From assembly GCA_947258405.1 (NCBI GenBank), contig CAMYIE010000001.1:208116-272115 (forward strand): a DNA stretch of 64,000 nt, written 5' to 3'. This DNA is from an uncultured Eudoraea sp. (GTDB lineage Bacteria > Bacteroidota > Bacteroidia > Flavobacteriales > Flavobacteriaceae). A program made the translations under genes and the position numbers. Below are positions 36,813-46,945 of the stretch, piece after piece; the stretch's first letter is position 1; every line of letters begins with the position of its first letter. Below the pieces are notes generated by a model. The model had not been told where the DNA came from. It searched no databases and saw only the letters and a list, made by a program, of their open reading frames with translations.

Positions 36813-37691
36813 ATGCATAAATCAGGTTTTGTCAATATCATAGGAAATCCCAATGTTGGGAAATCTACGCTTATGAATGCCTTTGTGGGGGAAAAACTTT
36901 CTATAATAACCTCCAAGGCACAGACTACTCGTCATCGAATCCTGGGGATCGTTAACGGAGAGGACTTTCAGATGATTCTCTCCGACACTCCGGGCATCAT
37001 TAAACCGGCTTATGGATTGCAGGAGTCGATGATGGATTTTGTAAAATCGGCCTTTGAAGATGCCGATGTACTTCTCTATATGGTCGAGATCGGGGAGAAG
37101 TCGTTAAAAGAGCAGCAGTTCTTAAAAAAGCTGAAAAACAGTCCGGTACCGGTACTCCTGCTCCTTAATAAGATCGATACGGCAGACCAGCAACTACTGG
37201 AAGAACAGGTTCAGTATTGGCAAAATGAATTACCAAGGGCAGAACTGCACCCAATTTCGGCCCTTACCCATTTTAATGTCAAAGAGGTTTTTGAAAGGAT
37301 CATTGAGCTTCTGCCTGAAGCTCCGCCATATTATCCGAAAGACCAGCTTACCGATAAGCCGGAACGCTTTTTTGTAAACGAGACCATCAGGGAGAAGATT
37401 TTAAAATATTATAAGAAAGAGATCCCTTATTCAGTGGAAATCGAGACAGAAGAGTTTGTTGAAGATGATGAAATTATCAGGATCCGTTCGGTAATACTTG
37501 TAGAGCGCGATTCGCAGAAAGGGATTCTAATTGGCCATAAAGGAAGGGCATTAAAGAAAGTTGGGGTACAGTCGAGAAAGGAACTCGAGGCATTTTTCAG
37601 CAAACAAATATATCTCGAACTTGTAGTCAAGGTAGCGAAAAACTGGAGAAGTGATCCGCGCCAATTAAAGCGTTTTGGCTACCAATCCTGA
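36813..37691 (+). CDS. era: GTPase Era (16S rRNA maturation)
   Basis: 292 residues. G1 GNPNVGKST, G3 DTPG, G4 NKID, then the Era-specific KH domain with ILIGHKGRALKKVG and the family block YPKDQLTDKPERFFVNETIREK. Era binds the 3' end of 16S rRNA during 30S assembly. The start at 36813 is set by the promoter box and by the family N terminus (HKSGFVNIIG). Confidence 0.97.
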   Translation: MHKSGFVNIIGNPNVGKSTLMNAFVGEKLSIITSKAQTTRHRILGIVNGEDFQMILSDTPGIIKPAYGLQESMMDFVKSAFEDADVLLYMVEIGEKSLKEQQFLKKLKNSPVPVLLLLNKIDTADQQLLEEQVQYWQNELPRAELHPISALTHFNVKEVFERIIELLPEAPPYYPKDQLTDKPERFFVNETIREKILKYYKKEIPYSVEIETEEFVEDDEIIRIRSVILVERDSQKGILIGHKGRALKKVGVQSRKELEAFFSKQIYLELVVKVAKNWRSDPRQLKRFGYQS

Positions 37692-37692
37692 A

Positions 37693-38190
37693 TTATATCT
37701 CTAAATCAAGAGTACTGCTCATAAAGCCATATAACTGAAGCATCTGTGGCTTGCCCTTACGTCTGCCGGCCCTGCCAAAACCATAGAGCACGAACCAAAC
37801 GATGACCATAAAGACCATGGCTCCCACCTGAAAGCCGTAAGGCTCATCCAGGGCTGCATAGGAATAGGCCCAAATGCCAAAAATGATAAAAAAGGTTGCC
37901 ACCCCGAAATGGATGAACATAAAGAAGGTCCAGAGGGTGGGGTTCGGACCAAACAACCCATATAACCGCGATTGTTCATCATCTACCTCGTTGATTTCCA
38001 GGTGTAGCTGAGGCGACCAGAAGTGAATATGCTTCTTATTGAATTTAATAAAGATATGATCGTCTAGCCGTTTAACTATAAGAGGATCTGACTTGATATT
38101 CTCAAAGGAACTCAGGGCCGTCTCTTTTGGTTCTTTAAGTTGAATCTGGAACCTCGGCCTCAGTACAATATCATTGGGTAGTTGTTTCAT
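37693..38190 (-). CDS. Conserved flavobacterial membrane protein between era and der
   Basis: 165 residues. An N-terminal soluble part of about 90 residues with mixed strands (HIHFWSPQLHLEINEVDDEQ, then LYGLFGPNPTLWTFFMFIHF) precedes two transmembrane helices, with a basic RAGRRKGKPQM segment after the second. No known domain recognised. It lies one base from the end of era and faces it convergently, and its start faces der. Confidence 0.8.
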   Translation of the reverse strand: MKQLPNDIVLRPRFQIQLKEPKETALSSFENIKSDPLIVKRLDDHIFIKFNKKHIHFWSPQLHLEINEVDDEQSRLYGLFGPNPTLWTFFMFIHFGVATFFIIFGIWAYSYAALDEPYGFQVGAMVFMVIVWFVLYGFGRAGRRKGKPQMLQLYGFMSSTLDLEI

Positions 38191-38326
38191 CGGCGGGTTG
38201 GTTTGGCAATTAAAAGGTAGCTATTTCTGCTAAAAAACGCAACGTATGTTTCAATTACCTGGATTAAAACATTGACGATCGATGCAGTTGGATCGATACA
38301 CGAGTTGAATATACAGGCTTTAGTAC

Positions 38327-38334
38327 TACCTTTG
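38327..38334 (+). promoter_or_regulatory. Bacteroidota promoter of der
   Basis: TACCTTTG, with a TTG 19 bases upstream (38305-38307), fits both halves of the Bacteroidota consensus. It lies 17 bases before the der ATG. Confidence 0.6.
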
Positions 38335-38351
38335 TCCACTAAAATTAAATC

Positions 38352-39653
38352 ATGGGAGCCATTGTAGCTATCGTGGGAAGGCCCAACGTGGGAAAGTCTA
38401 CTTTCTTTAACCGCCTGATTCAGAGAAGAGAGGCCATAGTGGATGCAGTAAGCGGAGTAACCCGCGACCGGCATTATGGTAAGAGCGACTGGAATGGGAA
38501 GGAGTTTTCCGTAATCGATACCGGGGGTTATGTGGTAGGTAGTGATGATGTCTTTGAAAAGGAGATCGACAAACAGGTTAATCTGGCAATTGAAGAAGCC
38601 GATGCCATTGTGTTTATGGTTGATGTTGAGACAGGGATCACCGGGATGGACGAAGAGGTAGCGAAATTATTAAGGCGTGTAAACAAACCGGTTTTTTTGG
38701 CAGTCAATAAGGTGGATAATGCCAAAAGGGCCGAAGATGCAGTGGAGTTTTACGGGCTCGGTCTTGGCGAGTACTATACGGTTTCGAGTGTCAACGGCAG
38801 TGGTACCGGCGAACTGCTGGATGAACTGGTAAAGGTGCTGCCCGAGGTTGAAGAACAAGAGGATGAATTGCCCAGATTTGCGGTGGTGGGGCGCCCCAAT
38901 GCAGGCAAGTCATCTTTCATCAATGCACTTATCGGTGAAGAACGCTACATCGTCACGGATATAGCCGGGACCACCAGAGATAGTATCGATACACGGTATA
39001 ACCGATATGGCTTTGAATTTAACCTGGTGGATACTGCTGGGATCAGGAGAAAAGCCAAGGTAAAAGAGGATCTCGAGTTTTATTCGGTGATGAGATCTGT
39101 CAGGGCGATTGAACACTGCGATGTCTGTCTCTTACTTTTCGATGCCACAAGGGGATTCGATGGTCAGGTTGAGAATATATTCTGGCTGGCACATAGGAAT
39201 AATAAGGGAATCGTGATTCTGGTCAATAAATGGGACCTGGTAGAGAAAGAAACCCAATCTGTTAAGGCCTATACCCAAAAGATCAAAAAGGCCATTGAAC
39301 CTTTTACCGACGTGCCGATCTTATTTATTTCTGTCTTAAGCAAACAGCGTATTTATAAAGCTATCGAGACGGCGGTACAAGTATACCAAAACAGATCGAA
39401 ACGCATACCTACCCGAAAATTGAATGACGTACTGCTGCCGATTATCGCGCAAACACCTCCTCCCGCTTATAAGGGAAAGTACGTCAAAATAAAATACATC
39501 ACCCAGTTGCCTACCTCATACCCACAGATTGCGTTCTTTTGCAACCTGCCCCAGTATATTCGCGATCCCTACAAAAGGTTCCTTGAGAATAAACTCCGGG
39601 AGCATTTTGATTTTAGCGGGGTGCCGGTTACTATTTATATGAGGAAGAAATAG
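38352..39653 (+). CDS. der: Ribosome biogenesis GTPase Der (EngA)
   Basis: 433 residues with two G domains in tandem: GRPNVGKST with DTGG and NKVD, then GRPNAGKSS with DTAG and NKWD. A C-terminal KH-like domain includes [14 protein letters not shown]. Der is essential for 50S subunit maturation. It has its own promoter and starts 161 bases after the start of the divergent membrane-protein gene. Confidence 0.98.
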   Translation: MGAIVAIVGRPNVGKSTFFNRLIQRREAIVDAVSGVTRDRHYGKSDWNGKEFSVIDTGGYVVGSDDVFEKEIDKQVNLAIEEADAIVFMVDVETGITGMDEEVAKLLRRVNKPVFLAVNKVDNAKRAEDAVEFYGLGLGEYYTVSSVNGSGTGELLDELVKVLPEVEEQEDELPRFAVVGRPNAGKSSFINALIGEERYIVTDIAGTTRDSIDTRYNRYGFEFNLVDTAGIRRKAKVKEDLEFYSVMRSVRAIEHCDVCLLLFDATRGFDGQVENIFWLAHRNNKGIVILVNKWDLVEKETQSVKAYTQKIKKAIEPFTDVPILFISVLSKQRIYKAIETAVQVYQNRSKRIPTRKLNDVLLPIIAQTPPPAYKGKYVKIKYITQLPTSYPQIAFFCNLPQYIRDPYKRFLENKLREHFDFSGVPVTIYMRKK

Positions 39654-39660
39654 TTTTTAA

Positions 39661-39702
39661 GTGAAAAGTGAAAAGTGAAAAGTGTCCCGATAGTTATCGG
39701 GA
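39661..39702. repeat. GTGAAAA heptamers followed by an 18-base palindrome
   Basis: Three GTGAAAA units (39661-39681) and a partial fourth are followed by TCCCGATAGTTATCGGGA (39685-39702), which has eight-base arms. The GTGAAAA word resumes after the palindrome, as if the palindrome had inserted into the array. The hairpin could also act as a weak terminator for der. Confidence 0.75.
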
Positions 39703-39773
39703 GTGAAAAGTAGAAGTGGGGTGTTGGATGTTTGGTGTAGGGAGTAGAGATTAAGTGTGAAAATTGTAATTTA

Positions 39774-39843
39774 TCCATTATCCATTATCCATTATCCATT
39801 ATCCATTATCCATTATCCATTATCCATTATCCATTATCCATTC
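39774..39843 (+). repeat. TCCATTA heptanucleotide tandem repeat, about 10 units
   Basis: Nine perfect TCCATTA units (39774-39836) and one TCCATTC. Confidence 0.95.
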
Positions 39844-39997
39844 TCCTACACTTACCTTCCGTTTACCATCTTAACTTCAGCCTTATTCATAAGAGTATTC
39901 AGTAAGCAGTTGCAGTCTGCAGTATATCAATTTCTGCCCACTGCCACTTAATACTGCTAACTCATCTATTTTCCGTCAACCGTCTACCATCTTCCAG

Positions 39998-40786
39998 CTA
40001 CCATCCTCCGGAAGCACCGCCGCCTCCAAAGCCTCCACCTCCGAAGCCGCCACTAAATCCTCCACCGCCTCCAAAGCCTCCACCTGAAGATCCTCTACTA
40101 TAGCCTCCGCGACCCATATTGCTCAGGATAATGATATCCCAGATGTCGAGTCCTTTCTTACGACCTCCTTTGCCGCCTCCCCGGTTGCCCCGGTTTCGAC
40201 TCGAAAGAATGATCATGATGACGATAAATATGATGACGGGTAATAAGGCCCCGAAGGGAAAATGACTCACATTGTCAAAACTGCGGTCTTCCTTAAATTC
40301 CCCATTGAGCACTTGAAAAATAGCATCCGAACCTTTATCGAGTCCGGCATAATAATCGCCCTTTTTGAATTCCGGGATGATGACATTCTCGATAATACGC
40401 CTGGAGAGCGCATCGGTAAGTTGGGCTTCCACCCCATATCCAGTATTAATGGCTATCCGCCGATCTTCCCTGGCCAGCAAGACCAGTACACCATTGTCTT
40501 TATCTGCCTGTCCAATACCCCATTTCTGACCCCATTCTGCTCCCAGGAAGTTGATATTCTCCCCGTCGGTGGATTTGATGATGGCGATGACGATCTGGGT
40601 AGAAGTACTATCTGAATATAAGATCAGTTTTCGTTCCAGGTTTTTTTTCTCCGAATCGCCAAGAAGACCTATATAGTCATAGACGCTGGTTTCAATACCT
40701 GGTTTTTCGGGTACGGTGAACTGCCCAAGGCAGCTGGTGCTTATAAAAAGTATAATCCAAAAGAACTTAGGCTTTTGAAATCTCAT
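39998..40786 (-). CDS. TPM-domain membrane protein with glycine-rich tail (YgcG-like)
   Basis: 262 residues. Signal peptide MRFQKPKFFWIILFISTSCLG, then a TPM (Psb32/YgcG) domain with VYDYIGLLGDSEKKNLERKL and IAINTGYGVEAQLTDALSRR, a transmembrane helix near 175-195, a basic loop and a tail of Gly/Ser/Phe repeats ending FGGGGASGGW. TPM proteins of this layout are membrane-bound with the domain outside the cytoplasm. Last gene of the M23-MerR-LemA-TPM-TPM operon; its start overlaps the preceding gene by 20 bases. Confidence 0.88.
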   Translation of the reverse strand: MRFQKPKFFWIILFISTSCLGQFTVPEKPGIETSVYDYIGLLGDSEKKNLERKLILYSDSTSTQIVIAIIKSTDGENINFLGAEWGQKWGIGQADKDNGVLVLLAREDRRIAINTGYGVEAQLTDALSRRIIENVIIPEFKKGDYYAGLDKGSDAIFQVLNGEFKEDRSFDNVSHFPFGALLPVIIFIVIMIILSSRNRGNRGGGKGGRKKGLDIWDIIILSNMGRGGYSRGSSGGGFGGGGGFSGGFGGGGFGGGGASGGW

Positions 40787-41204
40787 CGCTCAGTTCGTTT
40801 CTGTCGTCAGATCTCCAGGGGAAATGTGCTTTGAGTTCACGTCCTGCACTAAGGACGCCTTCGACGATCCCCTGTTTGAAATCCCCATGCTTAAAATGGT
40901 TTTGCATAATATCCCGGGTGCTGTTCCAGAAATCGTCTGGGACGACATGGTCAATGCCATAATCTCCCAAAATGACAAACTTATGGTCGTGGACAGCTAC
41001 ATAAAAAAGCACCCCGTTCCTCTGTCTGGTATTATCCATCTTTAGTTGATGAAAAAGATGCTGGGCGCGTTTAAAATGATCCTTGGAGCTACTTGCTTCT
41101 ATATGAACTCGTATTTCCCCGGAAGTATCCTTCTCTGCCTCTAAAATGGCAGTGACGATTTCCTGCTCTTCACTGGCCGACAGAAAGGATTCTACTTCAG
41201 ACAT
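40767..41204 (-). CDS. TPM-domain protein
   Basis: 145 residues without a clear signal peptide or membrane segment. The TPM domain shows EIVTAILEAEKDTSGEIRVH, RQRNGVLFYVAVHDHKFVIL and GDYGIDHVVPDDFW. This shorter type commonly lies between LemA and a membrane-bound TPM protein in Bacteroidota. It starts ten bases after lemA. Confidence 0.86.
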   Translation of the reverse strand: MSEVESFLSASEEQEIVTAILEAEKDTSGEIRVHIEASSSKDHFKRAQHLFHQLKMDNTRQRNGVLFYVAVHDHKFVILGDYGIDHVVPDDFWNSTRDIMQNHFKHGDFKQGIVEGVLSAGRELKAHFPWRSDDRNELSDEISKA

Positions 41205-41213
41205 GATAATTTA

Positions 41214-41813
41214 CTATTCAAAATCAAATTCTACATCAGGGGCCTGGTCCGATCCGGGATCGGCCTGGTAGCGTGGCATCTCTTCAAAACCGAACCATCC
41301 GGCAAAAATACTATTCGGAAACTTTTTGATATGAACATCGTAGATATTGACACTTTCGTTAAATCGATTCCGCTCTACGTTGATCCGATTTTCCGTTCCC
41401 TCGAGCTGTGTTTGTAATTCGAGGAAATTCTGATTGGCTTTGATATCGGGATATCGCTCTACAGTGACAAGCAACCTCGAAAGGGCAGAAGACAAACCAC
41501 TCTGTGCCTGCTGGAAATTGGCGAGATTTTCGGGTGAAAGATCGTTTACATCGATGGTTGTGGATGTGGCCTTGGCCCGCGCCTCGATGACGTCGGTAAG
41601 CGTTCCTCTCTCAAAATCTGCTGCACCTTGTACGGTTTTTACCAAATTACCGATCAGGTCGTTTCTGCGCTGATAAGAACTTTCTACATTAGACCAGGCG
41701 GTTTTTGCATCGGCTTCATACTGTACGGCGGTATTGTTGAATCCAACAGCCCATTGATAAAGGCCGAATCCGATCACCACCAGGATAATTAAAGGGATTA
41801 ACCACTTTTTCAT
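41214..41813 (-). CDS. LemA family protein
   Basis: 199 residues. One N-terminal transmembrane helix (about 4-20), then a helical LemA domain: NNTAVQYEADAKTAWSNVES, SYQRRNDLIGNLVKTVQGAA and the block RYPDIKANQNFLELQTQLEG with RINVERNRFNESVNIYD. The family is membrane-anchored with unknown biochemical role and regularly pairs with TPM proteins, as here. Confidence 0.92.
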   Translation of the reverse strand: MKKWLIPLIILVVIGFGLYQWAVGFNNTAVQYEADAKTAWSNVESSYQRRNDLIGNLVKTVQGAADFERGTLTDVIEARAKATSTTIDVNDLSPENLANFQQAQSGLSSALSRLLVTVERYPDIKANQNFLELQTQLEGTENRINVERNRFNESVNIYDVHIKKFPNSIFAGWFGFEEMPRYQADPGSDQAPDVEFDFE

Positions 41814-41838
41814 AATCGTGTTCTTTAGTTAGTGTTGC

Positions 41839-42168
41839 TTAAAGTTGTTGCTTTATTTTGATAAGTTCTGTTTTGACTTTTTCCAGTTTTTGAATGATCT
41901 CGAAATTGGTCAGCGTTTTTTGGCGTTCTTCCCTTAAATGGGTTTTGGCGCCTTCCAGCGTGAAGCCACGTTCTTTCACCAGATGATAGATCAGCTGTAG
42001 GTTTTTGATGTCTTTTGGAGTAAATTTCCGGTTGCCCTTCGCATTCTTTTTGGGTTGAAGGACATCGAATTCTTTTTCCCAGAAACGGATCAGGGAGGTA
42101 TTGACATCAAATGCCCGGGCAACTTCTCCGATGCCGTAATATCGTTTTTCGGGTAATTCTATTTGCAT
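41839..42168 (-). CDS. MerR family transcriptional regulator
   Basis: 109 residues. The MerR winged-helix is YYGIGEVARAFDVNTSLIRF followed by WEKEFDVLQPKK and NRKFTPKDIKNLQ; a coiled-coil tail follows with no effector domain, as in small flavobacterial MerR proteins. Its ATG overlaps the stop of the M23 gene (TAATG). Targets are unknown. Confidence 0.9.
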   Translation of the reverse strand: MQIELPEKRYYGIGEVARAFDVNTSLIRFWEKEFDVLQPKKNAKGNRKFTPKDIKNLQLIYHLVKERGFTLEGAKTHLREERQKTLTNFEIIQKLEKVKTELIKIKQQL

Positions 42169-43145
42169 TAATCCAAGGATTGGTTCTCCTGACTGGCGTA
42201 TTTGAGCATATTCTCAAATTCTTCGGGCGTCAAACTGCCATAATAAAAATTGATCGGGTTGATACGGGTCCCGTCTTTCCATACTTCATAGTGCAGATGG
42301 GGAGCTTCCGATCGGCCTGTGCTTCCCACAAAACCTATCAGGTCTCCTCGCTTCACCTTCTGACGCTTCTTAACATTGTATTTGCTCAGATGTCCGTAAA
42401 GGGTCATATATCCATAACCATGATCTATCCGTACATGTTTACCATAACCCGATGCCGCATTGTCTGCTCTTTTTACAACGCCATCTCCGGTAGCATAGAT
42501 CGGTACGCCCTTTGGAGCGGTAAAATCCATACCCCAGTGCATCTTCCGGGCTTTTGTGAAGGGGTCCGATCTCCAGCCATAACCAGAGGCCATTCGTGTA
42601 AGATCGTCGTTATTGATCGGTTGAATAGCTGGAATGGCTGCTAAAAGTTCTTCTTTTTCCTCAGCAAGCTTGGTAATTTCATCCAGTGATTTTGATTGGA
42701 TGACCATTTGTTTTTGAATGATATCGAGCCTCCGTGTAGTAGAGATGATCATTTCAGAATTATTAAATCCTTCAAGTGATTTGTATCGGTTGATTCCTCC
42801 AAAACCAGCTCTGCGCTGCTCCTCTGGTATTGGATTGGCTTCAAAATATACCCTGTATATATTATTGTCCCTGTCTTCCATATTGGTAAGGACGTATTCG
42901 ATTTGCTCCATTTTCTTATCGAGCAACTCGAACTGCAGCTCGTAATTCTTTACTTCCCTCTGAAGAGAAAGTTCCCTGGGGGTATTGAGAAGGTTGGTAT
43001 TCAAAAGCAGGATAAGTGCCATAAATCCAAATAGCGCTGACCCCAGTACAAAAAAGAGAATATTCCTATATTTTCTCGATTTTTTGGGTTCAATCTTCCG
43101 ATACGAAAGTGTATCCGGATCGTAATAGTACTTAACTTTAGACAT
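42168..43145 (-). CDS. M23 family peptidoglycan endopeptidase
   Basis: 325 residues. Cytoplasmic lead of about 28 residues, one transmembrane helix (29-50), a coiled-coil periplasmic stalk (55-170), and a LytM/M23 domain with HWGMDF (His203, Asp207) and PHLHYEVWKDG (His283, His285), all zinc ligands present. It therefore looks like an active cross-link hydrolase or divisome-type factor, not an EnvC-like degenerate. First gene of the operon; transcribed divergently from alaS. Confidence 0.94.
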   Translation of the reverse strand: MSKVKYYYDPDTLSYRKIEPKKSRKYRNILFFVLGSALFGFMALILLLNTNLLNTPRELSLQREVKNYELQFELLDKKMEQIEYVLTNMEDRDNNIYRVYFEANPIPEEQRRAGFGGINRYKSLEGFNNSEMIISTTRRLDIIQKQMVIQSKSLDEITKLAEEKEELLAAIPAIQPINNDDLTRMASGYGWRSDPFTKARKMHWGMDFTAPKGVPIYATGDGVVKRADNAASGYGKHVRIDHGYGYMTLYGHLSKYNVKKRQKVKRGDLIGFVGSTGRSEAPHLHYEVWKDGTRINPINFYYGSLTPEEFENMLKYASQENQSLD

Positions 43146-43160
43146 GAAGGGATTTTATCC

Positions 43161-43168
43161 TATTTTTG
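43161..43168 (+). promoter_or_regulatory. Bacteroidota -7 promoter element of alaS
   Basis: TATTTTTG lies in the 104-base divergent gap, 81 bases before the chosen alaS start. Confidence 0.5.
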
Positions 43169-43249
43169 TGCCTGATAAAATACAGAACAGACAAATATAA
43201 AAATTGTTTTGTAGAATGCGTTAAAATCGTCGAATCCTCACCTTTTTAT

Positions 43250-45862
43250 ATGAATTCCAGAGAAATAAGAACTAATTTTTTAGATTTTTTTAAGGAGAAA
43301 GATCATAAAATTGTTCCTTCCGCTCCTATGGTGATCAAGAACGACCCGACACTGATGTTCACCAATGCCGGTATGAACCAGTTTAAGGAATATTTTCTGG
43401 GGCATTCCAAAGCCAGATACAAGAGAGTAGCCGATACCCAGAAATGCCTCCGGGTTAGTGGTAAACACAACGACCTGGAAGAGGTGGGAAAAGATACCTA
43501 TCACCATACGATGTTCGAGATGTTGGGGAACTGGAGTTTTGGTGATTACTTTAAAAAAGAAGCCATTAATTGGGCCTGGGAATTTCTGACCGAGGTTTGC
43601 AAGATTGATAAAGATCGTCTTTATGTTTCCGTTTTTGAAGGGAGCGGAGATGGAGATGCGCTCGAAATTGACCAGGAGGCATATGACCTATGGAAGGCTA
43701 TCGTGCCGGAAGACCGAATAATCAAGGGCGATAAAAAAGACAATTTCTGGGAGATGGGAGATCAGGGCCCCTGCGGACCCAGTTCAGAGATTCATGTAGA
43801 TATCAGGTCCGATGAGGATAGAAACCAACTGGCAGGAGCATCACTGGTAAATCAGGACCATCCACAGGTCGTGGAAATTTGGAATCTGGTTTTTATTCAA
43901 TACAACAGAAAAGCAGATGGAAAACTTGAAGCCTTACCCGCACGCCATGTAGATACCGGGATGGGCTTTGAAAGACTGTGCATGGTTTTACAAGGCGTAC
44001 AATCGAATTACGACACCGATCTGTTTACACCTATAATCAAGGAAATAGAGACCATTACTCATACGGTTTACGGTAAAGATGAAGAAAAGGATATAGCGAT
44101 CCGGGTTATCGCCGATCATTTGAGGGCAGTAGCATTTTCTATTGCAGATGGACAATTGCCCAGTAATACAGGGGCGGGGTATGTAATCCGGCGTATTCTG
44201 AGGAGAGCCGTCAGATATGGATTTACCTTTTTAGGTACCCGGGAGCCTTTTATACACCTTCTTGTCAATGAACTGTATAATACCATGCAAGCCTTTCCCG
44301 AACTGAAAGAGCAGCACCAGCTAATTGAAAATGTTATTCGCGAAGAAGAACATTCGTTTTTAAAGACTTTAGACCAGGGGCTGGGACTCTTAGATGAAGT
44401 ACTTGCCAAATCGAAAGGTAAACACCTTGATGGAAAAAAGGCATTTGAATTATATGATACATACGGGTTTCCATTCGACCTTACGGCTTTGATCCTCGAT
44501 GAAAAAGGCTACAATATTGATGAAGCAGGCTTCGAAGAGGCCATGAAGGAACAAAAGGCCAGATCAAGGGCAGCTTCGGAAATTGACCGGGAAGACTGGC
44601 AGGTTCTTGTGAAAGACGGGGAGTCTGAGTTCATCGGTTATGACCATTTGGAGGCAGAAGTTGAATTGCTAAAATATCGCCGGATCATTTCGGCCAAAGA
44701 AGGGGAGCAGTTCCAGCTTGTGCTGAGCAATACGCCTTTCTATGCCGAAGGCGGTGGCCAGGTAGGAGATAAAGGATACCTGAAATCTGCTAATGGAGAT
44801 GTTGTATATGTGGTAGATACTAAAAAGGAAAACAACGAGATCTTACATATTACCAAAAACCTGCCAAGAAATTTGGAAGGTGGTCTTTTGGCAGTTGTCG
44901 ACAAGAATCAGAGGCGAAGGACTGCCAGAAATCATACAGCAACGCATTTGCTGCATCAGGGTTTAAGGGAAGTACTGGGGAAACATGTGGAACAAAAAGG
45001 ATCGGCCGTACACTCTAAATACCTGAGGTTCGATTTCTCGCATTTTGCCAAACTTACCGATGAGGAATTAAAGGCGGTAGAAGACTTTGTCAATGCCAGG
45101 ATTGAAGAGCAATTACCGCTTCAGGAAGAACGAAATATCAGCAAGGAGGAGGCGCTGAAAGAGGGTGCTGTGGCCTTGTTTGGTGAAAAATATGGCGAAA
45201 AGGTACGCACCGTTCGATTTGGGCAATCAGTTGAACTATGTGGTGGTACTCATGTTACCAACACTTCAGAACTCTGGCATTTTAAGATTACCGGTGAAAG
45301 TGCTATCGCATCTGGTATTAGGAGAATTGAGGCGATTACTTCTGAAGCGGTTAAGGCTTACTTCCTTGAAGGGGAAAGAGCTTTTAGGGAGATCATGGGA
45401 ATGTTCAGGGGTTCCGGAAATCCGGTTAAGGCCATAGAGGCGCTACAGGAAGAGTTCAACGCCCTTAAAAAACAGGTTGACCAACTTAAGAAGGAAAAGG
45501 CGAAAGGACTGAAGACCCAACTCAAAAGCGAACTGAAGGATGAGAACGGGATTTTATTTCTCGCCAAAAAGGTAGATCTGGATGCCGGTGCTATGAAAGA
45601 CCTTTCCTTCGAAATAGGAAACGAGATAAACAACCTTTTCCTGCTTCTGGGATCAGAGCACAATGGGAAAGCGCTCCTTAGCTGCTATATTTCCAAACCA
45701 TTAGTTGAGCAAAAGGGTCTGCATGCGGGAAATATTGTCAGGGAACTGGGACTTTTCATCAAAGGAGGTGGCGGCGGACAGCCTTTCTTTGCCACAGCAG
45801 GTGGAAAGGACCCGGCGGGTATATCAGCAGCCCTTCAAAAAGCTGCAGAATACATTGGATAA
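43250..45862 (+). CDS. alaS: Alanine-tRNA ligase
   Basis: 870 residues from the ATG at 43250; an upstream TTG in the same frame lies inside the promoter box and is rejected. The catalytic class II core begins [20 protein letters not shown]. The editing domain has [11 protein letters not shown] and the CGGTHVTNT zinc motif. The C-Ala domain ends in [17 protein letters not shown]. Charges tRNA-Ala. Confidence 0.98.
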   Translation: MNSREIRTNFLDFFKEKDHKIVPSAPMVIKNDPTLMFTNAGMNQFKEYFLGHSKARYKRVADTQKCLRVSGKHNDLEEVGKDTYHHTMFEMLGNWSFGDYFKKEAINWAWEFLTEVCKIDKDRLYVSVFEGSGDGDALEIDQEAYDLWKAIVPEDRIIKGDKKDNFWEMGDQGPCGPSSEIHVDIRSDEDRNQLAGASLVNQDHPQVVEIWNLVFIQYNRKADGKLEALPARHVDTGMGFERLCMVLQGVQSNYDTDLFTPIIKEIETITHTVYGKDEEKDIAIRVIADHLRAVAFSIADGQLPSNTGAGYVIRRILRRAVRYGFTFLGTREPFIHLLVNELYNTMQAFPELKEQHQLIENVIREEEHSFLKTLDQGLGLLDEVLAKSKGKHLDGKKAFELYDTYGFPFDLTALILDEKGYNIDEAGFEEAMKEQKARSRAASEIDREDWQVLVKDGESEFIGYDHLEAEVELLKYRRIISAKEGEQFQLVLSNTPFYAEGGGQVGDKGYLKSANGDVVYVVDTKKENNEILHITKNLPRNLEGGLLAVVDKNQRRRTARNHTATHLLHQGLREVLGKHVEQKGSAVHSKYLRFDFSHFAKLTDEELKAVEDFVNARIEEQLPLQEERNISKEEALKEGAVALFGEKYGEKVRTVRFGQSVELCGGTHVTNTSELWHFKITGESAIASGIRRIEAITSEAVKAYFLEGERAFREIMGMFRGSGNPVKAIEALQEEFNALKKQVDQLKKEKAKGLKTQLKSELKDENGILFLAKKVDLDAGAMKDLSFEIGNEINNLFLLLGSEHNGKALLSCYISKPLVEQKGLHAGNIVRELGLFIKGGGGGQPFFATAGGKDPAGISAALQKAAEYIG

Positions 45863-45974
45863 GAATCAGGAGATCGATCGCTTGCTCAGAATTCTGGAAT
45901 TTATGCGCCAACTCGACTCCCAGCTGGAGCGAAGTTATAGAAGTATGCTCGAGAATATGGACGTCTGTATGTAA
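45855..45974 (+). CDS. Possible small helical protein between alaS and the GSCFA gene
   Basis: A TTG-initiated frame of 39 codons overlaps the alaS stop and reads [20 protein letters not shown] and further helical sequence rich in Arg, Glu and Leu, ending MDVCM. It fills the gap before the GSCFA gene. The helical composition is protein-like, but there is no family match and the start is weak. Confidence 0.25.
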   Translation: MDKNQEIDRLLRILEFMRQLDSQLERSYRSMLENMDVCM

Positions 45975-45987
45975 ACAAGGCTTTTTT

Positions 45988-46935
45988 ATGATGAAACTTT
46001 TCACTAAAATTCCTGTAAATAAGGAGTCTCGAACGATTACCTATAATAATAAACTAATTCTAATAGGGTCTTGTTTTGCGGAGCATATTGCAGGAAAATT
46101 GGACTACTATAAGTTCCAGGTTGCTTCTAATCCCCTGGGGATTCTATTCCACCCAATTGCCATCGAAAATTTGGTATCGCGTGCAATGGCCGGCAAAAAG
46201 TTTTCAAAAGACGAGTTGTTTTCGCTCAATGAATCATGGCATAGTTTTGAAGCACATTCTTCCCTGAGCAATCCAGATAGAGAAACGGTATTATTGAACC
46301 TGAATAGTGCGCTCCAAAAGACTAATAAGCAGATCAAAGAATCAGGCCATCTGATTATTACCTTAGGTACCGCCTGGGCATATCGCCATAATCAATCCGG
46401 GAGATACGTGGCTAATTGCCATAAAGTCCCACAAAAAGAGTTTACAAAAGAGCTATTGGGAATCGAGGAGATTACATCAAGCCTCAGAAATACTATTGGA
46501 CTTGTTCAGGAAGCCAACCCGAATATCAGCATCATACTAACAATTTCCCCTGTGCGTCATCTCAAAGATGGTTTTGTGGAAAATTCACATAGTAAAGCAC
46601 ATCTCATTTCTGCTCTTCATAAATTACTTCCCTCACCAGGACTCTCCTACTTCCCATCCTATGAAATTGTTATGGATGAACTGAGGGATTATCGGTTTTA
46701 TGCGAAAGACCTTGTCCATCCGAATGATTTAGCTATAGATTATATCTGGCAAAAGTTCTCCGAATCATGGATCGACCGGAATTGCTCTGTTATTATGGAA
46801 AAAGTTGAGAAAATCCATAAAGGACTACAGCATAGACCCTTTAGCGCTGAATCGAAGAGTTACAGTAAATTTAAAATCAGCCTCGAGAAAAGCGTAGGTG
46901 AATTACAACAGGAATATCCGTTTATGCAATTCTGA
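45988..46935 (+). CDS. GSCFA domain protein
   Basis: 315 residues. The name-giving motif is GSCFAEHIAGKL near residue 28, followed by SNPLGILFHPIAIENL and ITLGTAWAYRH. GSCFA proteins are SGNH-hydrolase-like, with the Ser of GSC as the likely nucleophile and DLVHPNDLAIDYIW as the Asp-His block. Substrate unknown; deacylation of a surface polymer is inference. It starts with ATGATG, so the first residue is uncertain by one. It lies 125 bases after alaS. Confidence 0.88.
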   Translation: MMKLFTKIPVNKESRTITYNNKLILIGSCFAEHIAGKLDYYKFQVASNPLGILFHPIAIENLVSRAMAGKKFSKDELFSLNESWHSFEAHSSLSNPDRETVLLNLNSALQKTNKQIKESGHLIITLGTAWAYRHNQSGRYVANCHKVPQKEFTKELLGIEEITSSLRNTIGLVQEANPNISIILTISPVRHLKDGFVENSHSKAHLISALHKLLPSPGLSYFPSYEIVMDELRDYRFYAKDLVHPNDLAIDYIWQKFSESWIDRNCSVIMEKVEKIHKGLQHRPFSAESKSYSKFKISLEKSVGELQQEYPFMQF

Positions 46936-46945
46936 AATAGAAACC

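Larger units (their letters stand above)
39654..39997. other. Gene-free gap with heptanucleotide arrays
   Basis: No gene. It holds GTGAAAA repeats (39661-39681), an 18-base palindrome (39685-39702), the TCCATTA array (39774-39843) and a mosaic of CAGTATACTGC-like words near 39900-39960. der and the TPM gene converge here. Confidence 0.65.

Noticed and set aside
39774..39843. Possible CRISPR array
   Set aside because: The repeats are seven bases with no spacers, and no cas genes are present.
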